Part shown: positions 59,577 through 64,000 of the stretch, piece after piece
How positions within the stretch are numbered: position 1 is the first letter of the stretch
Layout of the letters: each line of letters begins with the position of its first letter
Assembly: GCA_901538445.1 (NCBI GenBank)
Contig: LR594584.1
Coordinates: forward strand, 3,195,586 to 3,259,585
Direction: 5' to 3'
DNA length: 64,000 bases
Origin: Gemmataceae bacterium
Lineage (GTDB): Bacteria > Planctomycetota > Planctomycetia > Gemmatales > Gemmataceae
Program-made: the position numbers and the translations under genes
Notes under the pieces: model-generated
What the model saw: the letters and a program-made list of their open reading frames with translations, nothing else
Databases searched by the model: none
What the model was told of the DNA's origin: nothing

Positions 59577-60665
59577 TCACGGCAGGTACTTGAACTTCGC
59601 GACGAGCGGGTAGTGGTCGCTCAGATCGGCCTCGTCGAGCGCGTAGTCGTAGAAGGTCTTGTTCGCGTCGTCGTCGGCCGACTGCCCGCGGACCACGAGG
59701 TGCCGGAAGTTCGCCGTGCTCTGGTACGCCAGTCCCACGTCGTCGAGCAGGTTCGGGCTGACGACGATCCGGTCCAGTTCCTTCCCGGTGATGTGGGTCC
59801 GTCGGTCGGCCACGGCCAGGTCGTCGTTCAGGTCGAACAGGTCGTCCACGAGCGTCGTCGTCTCCATCCCGCGGAGGACGCCCATCCCGTCGCTCGCGGA
59901 GGTCTGATCGAACCGCCGCCCGGCGTTCACGTCGCCGAGGACGATGACAGCCTCCCCCGCGGCCAGGCACTTCGCCGCCCACCTGTTCAGCACCCGGGAC
60001 TGCCGCACGCGCTGGGCCTCGTTGCCGGTCCCGCCGCCGGCCTTCAGGTGGCAGACGATCATGGTGAGCGCCTGCTGCTGCCCGTTCGGGCCGACGTGGG
60101 CGATGCGGACGCCGACGTGCTTCGACGGGACCTTGTACAGGTTGCCGTTGCTCAGGTCGCCCAGGCCGGCGTCCTCGGCGCGCAGGAACGTTTGCTCCCC
60201 GAACCGCTTGTCGTACAGGAACGCGACGTCCTGTTCGGTCGCCGTGTCCTTCCCCTGCACGAACCCGACCAGGTACTCGAGTTGGTGGTTGGTCTTCAAG
60301 GCCGCGGCGAGGTCCTCGACCACCTTCTTGTTCTCGATCTCCGTTAGGCCGAGGACGGTCGGCTTGATCTTGGCGACGGCGGCCGCCGTGAGCTTCACCC
60401 GCTCCTGGTACTTTTCCTTGCTCGGGGCGCTCATCTTCTTCGCCAACTGGGTCGCGTTGTCGCTGGTCTCGTCGTCGTAGAAGAACTTGATGTTCCACGT
60501 CCCGATGGTGACCTCGTCGCCGTTGGCGAGTTGTACACCGGCGGGCGGCTGGGCGGCCGCGGCCGTGGCGGTCACCCCGGCCCGGGGCGTGGGGAGCGAC
60601 GCGGCGACCGCGGCGGACATGGACGCGGCGAGCGCGAGGCCGAAGAGCGACTTGCGGGTGGACAC
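59577..60665 (-). CDS. Endonuclease/exonuclease/phosphatase-family protein, exported
   Basis: A 362-residue EEP-superfamily enzyme. Signal peptide (about 1-24), then IGTWNIKFFYDD (about 53-64), GLTEIEN (metal-binding Glu near 108), VCHLKAGG (near 205), VLGDVNA (Asp/Asn pair near 246), and the catalytic DHYPLVAKF at the end (near 351). Members are nucleases or lipid/inositol phosphatases. GTG start with GGAGG 7 bases upstream. Confidence 0.85.
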   Translation of the reverse strand: MSTRKSLFGLALAASMSAAVAASLPTPRAGVTATAAAAQPPAGVQLANGDEVTIGTWNIKFFYDDETSDNATQLAKKMSAPSKEKYQERVKLTAAAVAKIKPTVLGLTEIENKKVVEDLAAALKTNHQLEYLVGFVQGKDTATEQDVAFLYDKRFGEQTFLRAEDAGLGDLSNGNLYKVPSKHVGVRIAHVGPNGQQQALTMIVCHLKAGGGTGNEAQRVRQSRVLNRWAAKCLAAGEAVIVLGDVNAGRRFDQTSASDGMGVLRGMETTTLVDDLFDLNDDLAVADRRTHITGKELDRIVVSPNLLDDVGLAYQSTANFRHLVVRGQSADDDANKTFYDYALDEADLSDHYPLVAKFKYLP

Positions 60666-61204
60666 GGGGGAGCCTCCGGGGGGCCGCCAGCGGGCCGTGA
60701 CAGGGTGATGTGTGCTGGCGTTCGGAAGATACTAACGCGCTTTCGAACAGGAGACAAAGAGTATAATTGGTGAAGATGTGCCGCGTCTTTTAGACTGGGT
60801 CGAAGTCATAAAAAACAAGCGGGGCACCAAAAGGTGCCCCGCTTGCCCGCGGTCGAGAGAGGTCATCCCGCGTTTGTCTCGGTGTCGAGTGCTCATCGCC
60901 CAAGGACGGGGAGAATCTCTCGACATCAAAAATTCTAACCGAATCAATTGGGTTTGCCAGCGCAAAATTCCGCGATCGCGGTGTGCGGCGTTGGGGTAGG
61001 GTGCGTCGAGCGTCGCTTCGCCGCGAGCCGCACCGTGAGGCCGAGGCGCGTCTTGTGTCTTTCGAGCCACGGGGCTTGCCCCCGTGGTGCGATGCGCTCC
61101 CAGCACCACGGGGGCAAGCCCCGTGGCTCGAAAGACGCGAATCCTACCCCACCCCGCATTCGTCGCACGGTGCGGCTCGGCCGCAGAGCCGGCCTCGACG
61201 CACC
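60666..61204. other. Intergenic region with terminator and large inverted repeat
   Basis: About 540 bp with no supported gene. It contains the terminator at 60816-60845 and the nested inverted-repeat element at 60996-61208. Confidence 0.45.
60816..60845 (-). terminator. Strong terminator (13-bp stem)
   Basis: Perfect arms 60816-60828 and 60833-60845 with an AAAA loop. On the minus strand it is followed by TTTTTT, a textbook intrinsic terminator for minus-strand transcription. Confidence 0.75.
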
Positions 61205-61208
61205 CTAC
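60996..61208. repeat. 213-bp nested inverted-repeat element
   Basis: Three nested exact inverted repeats: outer 15-bp arms (60996-61010 / 61194-61208), middle 14-bp arms (61024-61037 / 61166-61179), and inner 34-bp arms (61057-61090 / 61103-61136) with a 12-base loop. The right outer arm overlaps the stop end of the zinc-ribbon gene at 61205. It looks like a MITE- or REP-like structure. Confidence 0.7.
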
Positions 61209-61930
61209 TCCTTGCCCAGGATCGCGTCGACGACCCAGCACCCGCGGGCGTGCGGCTTCGTGCCGCGGCAGTGGCCGAGGATCAGGTCGTGGTCGCAGCC
61301 GGCGTCTTGGAGCGCGTCGCCGAGGACCGGCATCGCCGAGAAGTCGCGGCTCTCGTACATGTGCGCCGCGAGCCCGCGGACCGTGGACGTGAACCACTCC
61401 GGGTTCCATTCGAACGGCACAAACGGGTTGGGGATCACGTCGCGATAGGCGTCGGCGAGAGCTTCGCTGATTTCCTTTGGAAACTGCCAACCTTTTGTCG
61501 CGACGGCGGTCACGCAAGCCAATGCGAGCAGGTGAAGGGTGTGATCGGAGTGCCGGGCTTCCAACCACATTCGCAATTCCCGGACGCCATCTGGAGGTCT
61601 ATCCAAGTCGGCCCACAGTTCCCCTGTTGTCAAGGCTCGCTCGAAGATAACTGGACTGTCCGGATGAATCAACTGTGCGAGGGTCGCACAGTGGGCGAGA
61701 CGGAGTAACCGGTGCCTCCGTTCGATTCCGAACAAACTCACAATGTCGATGAGCGACTGTGCCCGCGTCGAGGAGTCCCACTCGATTGCCTCGAACGCCA
61801 CCGAACCCTTGGGAAGTTGCCGAGTCGTACACCTCCGGCATGAAACCATCTTGTGCTGAAAATTCTCTGCGATGATGTTCAGCTCAGCGCATGTTCGGCA
61901 GGTGAACGACACCACTTCGAACGACGCCAT
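61205..61930 (-). CDS. Conserved hypothetical protein with N-terminal zinc ribbon
   Basis: A 241-residue protein. It starts with a zinc-ribbon-like CRTC (near 11-14) and CRRC (near 29-32). The body is helical. The end AMPVLGDALQDAGCDHDLILGHCRG, then HARGCWVVDAILGKE, is a motif repeated in many Gemmata-type proteins. No enzymatic function is assigned. Confidence 0.7.
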   Translation of the reverse strand: MASFEVVSFTCRTCAELNIIAENFQHKMVSCRRCTTRQLPKGSVAFEAIEWDSSTRAQSLIDIVSLFGIERRHRLLRLAHCATLAQLIHPDSPVIFERALTTGELWADLDRPPDGVRELRMWLEARHSDHTLHLLALACVTAVATKGWQFPKEISEALADAYRDVIPNPFVPFEWNPEWFTSTVRGLAAHMYESRDFSAMPVLGDALQDAGCDHDLILGHCRGTKPHARGCWVVDAILGKE

Positions 61931-61950
61931 TCCTTCCCCTCCCAACGTCA

Positions 61951-61978
61951 GCGGGGCGGGCCATCCGGCCCGCCCCGC
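61951..61978. terminator. GC-rich terminator hairpin
   Basis: A 12-bp stem (61951-61962 / 61967-61978) with loop ATCC, 46 bp after the stop of the DUF1501 gene. Confidence 0.55.
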
Positions 61979-61988
61979 GCGGTTCACT

Positions 61989-62011
61989 GGCGGGCTCACG
62001 CCGCGCCGCTC
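61989..62011. repeat. Copy of an intergenic repeat family
   Basis: This 23-bp segment differs by about one base from the right arm of the repeat near 17300-17322. Both lie downstream of minus-strand genes. Confidence 0.4.
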
Positions 62012-62023
62012 GCTCGGTCCGCA

Positions 62024-63382
62024 TCAGATCAGTTCGCGGAGGGCGGTGCCGTCGGCGAGGTGCTGCGGGCGGCCGGTCGGGTCCATCAGAGTCGACGTCT
62101 CGGGGTTCAGCCCGAGGTTGTGGTACAGCGTCGCGAAGATGTCGCCGAACGACACCGGCCGGTCCTTCGCGGCGCCGCCGGTGCGGTCCGTGCTGCCGAT
62201 CACCTGACCGGTCTTCATGCCGCCGCCGGCCAGGATCGCGCAGCTCACCGCCGGCCAGTGGTCGCGGCCCGAGTCCTTGTTGATCTGTGGGGTGCGGCCG
62301 AACTCGCCCCACGCGACCACCGTCACGTCGTCGAGCATCCCGCGGACGTCGAGGTCTTCCACCAGCGCCGTGAGGCACTGGTCGAGCTTCGCCCCGTGGT
62401 CGCGGACGAGGTCGAAGTTCTTGCCGTGGCTGTCCCACCGGCCGTAGCTCAGCGTGACGACGCGGGCGCCGGCCTCGACCAGCCGCCGGGCCATGAGCAG
62501 GTGCTCGTTCACGGTCGGCGCGCCGTCGTACTGGAACTGGAACGGCTTGCCGTCGCCGTAGCGCTCGCGGGTCTTTTGGCTCTCCTTCGACAGGTCCATC
62601 GCCTCGACCAGCTTGCTCGACGTGAGCACGTCGAACGCGCGTGCGGTGCTGGCGTCGGCCCCGCGGAGGCCGCCGGCCGCGTCCATCTCGCGCTTCAGGT
62701 CGTCGAACCCGGCGAGGAGCTTCTTGCGGTCGGGCAGGCAGTCGCGGTTCGCGGCGTTGAGCGTCATGTTCGCCATGTCCGGGCCGGACGGGCGGAACGG
62801 GGCGAACGTGCTGCCGAGGAACCCGGTCTGGCCCGGGTCGCTCCACGGGCCGTGCTGCGTCTTCTCGGCCATGCCGATGAACGGCGGCACGCTCGGGTCC
62901 ACGTTACCCTGGAGCCGCATCACGGCGCTGCCGAGGCTCGGGCGACCGCCGATCGGGGCCAGCGACTGCTGCGGCCAGCCGGTCGTGCACTGGAAGGCGT
63001 CGTGGCCGCCGCGGGCGCCGACCACCGAGCGGATGAACGCGAACTTGTCGGCCATCCGGGCGACACGCTTGAACGTCTCGCCGATCTGGATGCCGGTCAC
63101 GTTCGTGTTGATCGGGTTGAACTCGCCGCGGATCTCCTTCGGGGCCTCGGTCTTGATGTCCCACATGTCCTGGTGGGGCGGGCCGCCGCCGAGGAAGATG
63201 TTGATGACCGCCTTGTGGCTGCTCCGCAGCGGCGCGCCGGCCGGTTGGGTCGCGGCCTCCGCACGCATGAGGTCGGCGAGCGTAAACTGTGTGGCCCCGA
63301 ATGCGAACGAACCAACTTTCAGAAAGTTCCGACGCGAAATGCCGTCGCAGAGGCGGGTGCGGCCGAAGGGGATGTTCAACAT
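62024..63382 (-). CDS. DUF1501 (sulfatase-like) exported protein
   Basis: A 452-residue protein with a twin-arginine-type N-terminus (SRRNFLKVGSFAFGATQFTLADLM, about 15-40). INIFLGGGPPHQDMWD (near 60), VARMADKFAFIRSV, FSFGRT-type WGEFGRTPQINKDSGRDHWP (near 330), and the end HLADGTALRELI are the DUF1501 family pattern. These alkaline-phosphatase-fold proteins are abundant in planctomycetes and are usually paired with DUF1549/DUF1553 proteins, which are absent here. Confidence 0.9.
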   Translation of the reverse strand: MLNIPFGRTRLCDGISRRNFLKVGSFAFGATQFTLADLMRAEAATQPAGAPLRSSHKAVINIFLGGGPPHQDMWDIKTEAPKEIRGEFNPINTNVTGIQIGETFKRVARMADKFAFIRSVVGARGGHDAFQCTTGWPQQSLAPIGGRPSLGSAVMRLQGNVDPSVPPFIGMAEKTQHGPWSDPGQTGFLGSTFAPFRPSGPDMANMTLNAANRDCLPDRKKLLAGFDDLKREMDAAGGLRGADASTARAFDVLTSSKLVEAMDLSKESQKTRERYGDGKPFQFQYDGAPTVNEHLLMARRLVEAGARVVTLSYGRWDSHGKNFDLVRDHGAKLDQCLTALVEDLDVRGMLDDVTVVAWGEFGRTPQINKDSGRDHWPAVSCAILAGGGMKTGQVIGSTDRTGGAAKDRPVSFGDIFATLYHNLGLNPETSTLMDPTGRPQHLADGTALRELI

Positions 63383-63577
63383 GACAGGGCGCTCCCAGGA
63401 AGGTGAGGGAGGAGGCGGGAAGGTAGCCGGCAGGGTGGACGGAGCCTGGCGCGGACCAGTAACAGTTTGGCGGATAAGTGGAGGATACTCCTGATTAGAG
63501 GGCCGAGCAATACAAAAGATGCGGAACGCCGCTGCCACAGAACCCGGGGGCTCACCCCCGGCCCGCCCGGAGTCGTC

Positions 63578-64000
63578 ATGACCCCCGCCGACCTCTCGCC
63601 GTCCGTGCTCGAGCAACTCCGCAAGTTCGACACGCCGACCGTGTGCAACGTGCTCGAACTGTTCGAGTGCCGGCCCCGCACCGCCGGGTACATGGACGCC
63701 CGCATCAAGGCGTGCTACCCGGCGCTGCCGCCGATGGTCGGGTTCGCGACCACCGCGACGTTCCGGGCCGGCGCGCCGCCCCGCGGCGGCGACACCTACA
63801 TGGGGCTGGGCAACCAGGTCGAATTGATCGCGAAGAACGCGCTGCCCAAGGTCGTCGTGTTCCAGGACCTCGACGACCCGCCCGTGGCCGCGACGTTCGG
63901 CGAGATCATGGCGACGACGTACCAGGCGTTCGGGTGCGTCGGGCTCATCACGAGCGGGTCCGGCCGCGACCTCGACCAGGTCGAGCCGCTCAAGTTCCCG
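63578..64000 (+). CDS. RraA-family protein, partial at window end
   Basis: The open frame starts with [29 protein letters not shown] and continues past the window edge. The 141 visible residues contain [61 protein letters not shown], the phosphate/metal-site region of RraA/HMG-aldolase-like proteins. These bind or cleave small pyruvate-type acids. The true activity is not known. Confidence 0.8.
   Translation, partial: MTPADLSPSVLEQLRKFDTPTVCNVLELFECRPRTAGYMDARIKACYPALPPMVGFATTATFRAGAPPRGGDTYMGLGNQVELIAKNALPKVVVFQDLDDPPVAATFGEIMATTYQAFGCVGLITSGSGRDLDQVEPLKFP

Noticed and set aside
60778-60999. A possible 73-residue gene over the terminator
   Set aside because: It runs through a strong intrinsic terminator hairpin and lacks a ribosome-binding site.
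1-64000. tRNA, rRNA or CRISPR features
   Set aside because: No regularly spaced direct repeats of CRISPR type and no convincing cloverleaf or rRNA sequence were seen by eye in the intergenic regions. The short tandem repeats at 50029-50170 are too few and not spacer-separated.

Overview
This is a chromosome segment of a GC-rich planctomycete, most likely Gemmataceae. The evidence is the family content: a DUF1501 protein, secreted PQQ-type beta-propeller proteins, a vWA protein with an N-terminal double membrane anchor, an ECF sigma factor with a C-terminal periplasmic-type extension, a large secreted PA14 protein with a planctomycete-style N-terminal motif, and several Gemmata-type hypothetical proteins. 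Genes are mostly single or in short operons, and strong inverted repeats lie at many 3' ends.

Left host part (1-23513): a metallo-hydrolase, a DUF4142 protein, a large CheB-CheR-PAS-histidine kinase whose receiver domain is now in another frame, a CsrA-receiver fusion, a 1296-residue secreted PA14/carbohydrate-type protein, a TPR protein, Sua5, an FmdB-type zinc ribbon, an ArsR-type regulator, an ECF sigma/STN-like fusion, a GT-C glycosyltransferase, a BON-like protein, a nucleotidyltransferase, an HI0933-type flavoprotein, and the 3' part of an SGNH hydrolase gene.

Mobile element (23514-40137, about 16.6 kb): it is inserted exactly in the GDSIT catalytic motif of that SGNH hydrolase gene. 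The 5' fragment of the gene lies at 40117-40272 and the 3' fragment at 22398-23525. A 12-bp direct repeat marks the junctions. Joining the two fragments restores an uninterrupted 420-codon gene. The reconstructed circle junction (attP) is a near-perfect 18-bp-arm palindrome around GT, as expected for a large serine recombinase, and that recombinase starts 26 bp from the right core. Inside are an excisionase-like HTH protein, a primase-helicase next to an iteron-like repeat array, a coiled-coil protein, a prohead-protease-like protein, two related tail-chaperone-like proteins, a tape measure protein, a sigma-like protein, several ribbon-helix-helix proteins with palindromic operators, and many small hypothetical proteins. 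I see no terminase, portal or major capsid gene. The element is therefore either a reduced prophage or a phage satellite-like element, and this is the most interesting part of the window.

Right host part (40138-64000): the SGNH 5' fragment, a membrane protein, two PQQ-like beta-propeller proteins, two Cys-cluster (YkgJ-type) proteins, ThyX, a vWA membrane protein, a retropepsin-like protein, an M28 peptidase, a FliA/WhiG-type sigma factor, a zinc-ribbon/LamG protein, a secreted hypothetical protein, a WD40-type protein, an EEP-family nuclease, a DUF1501 protein, and the start of an RraA-family gene that runs off the end.
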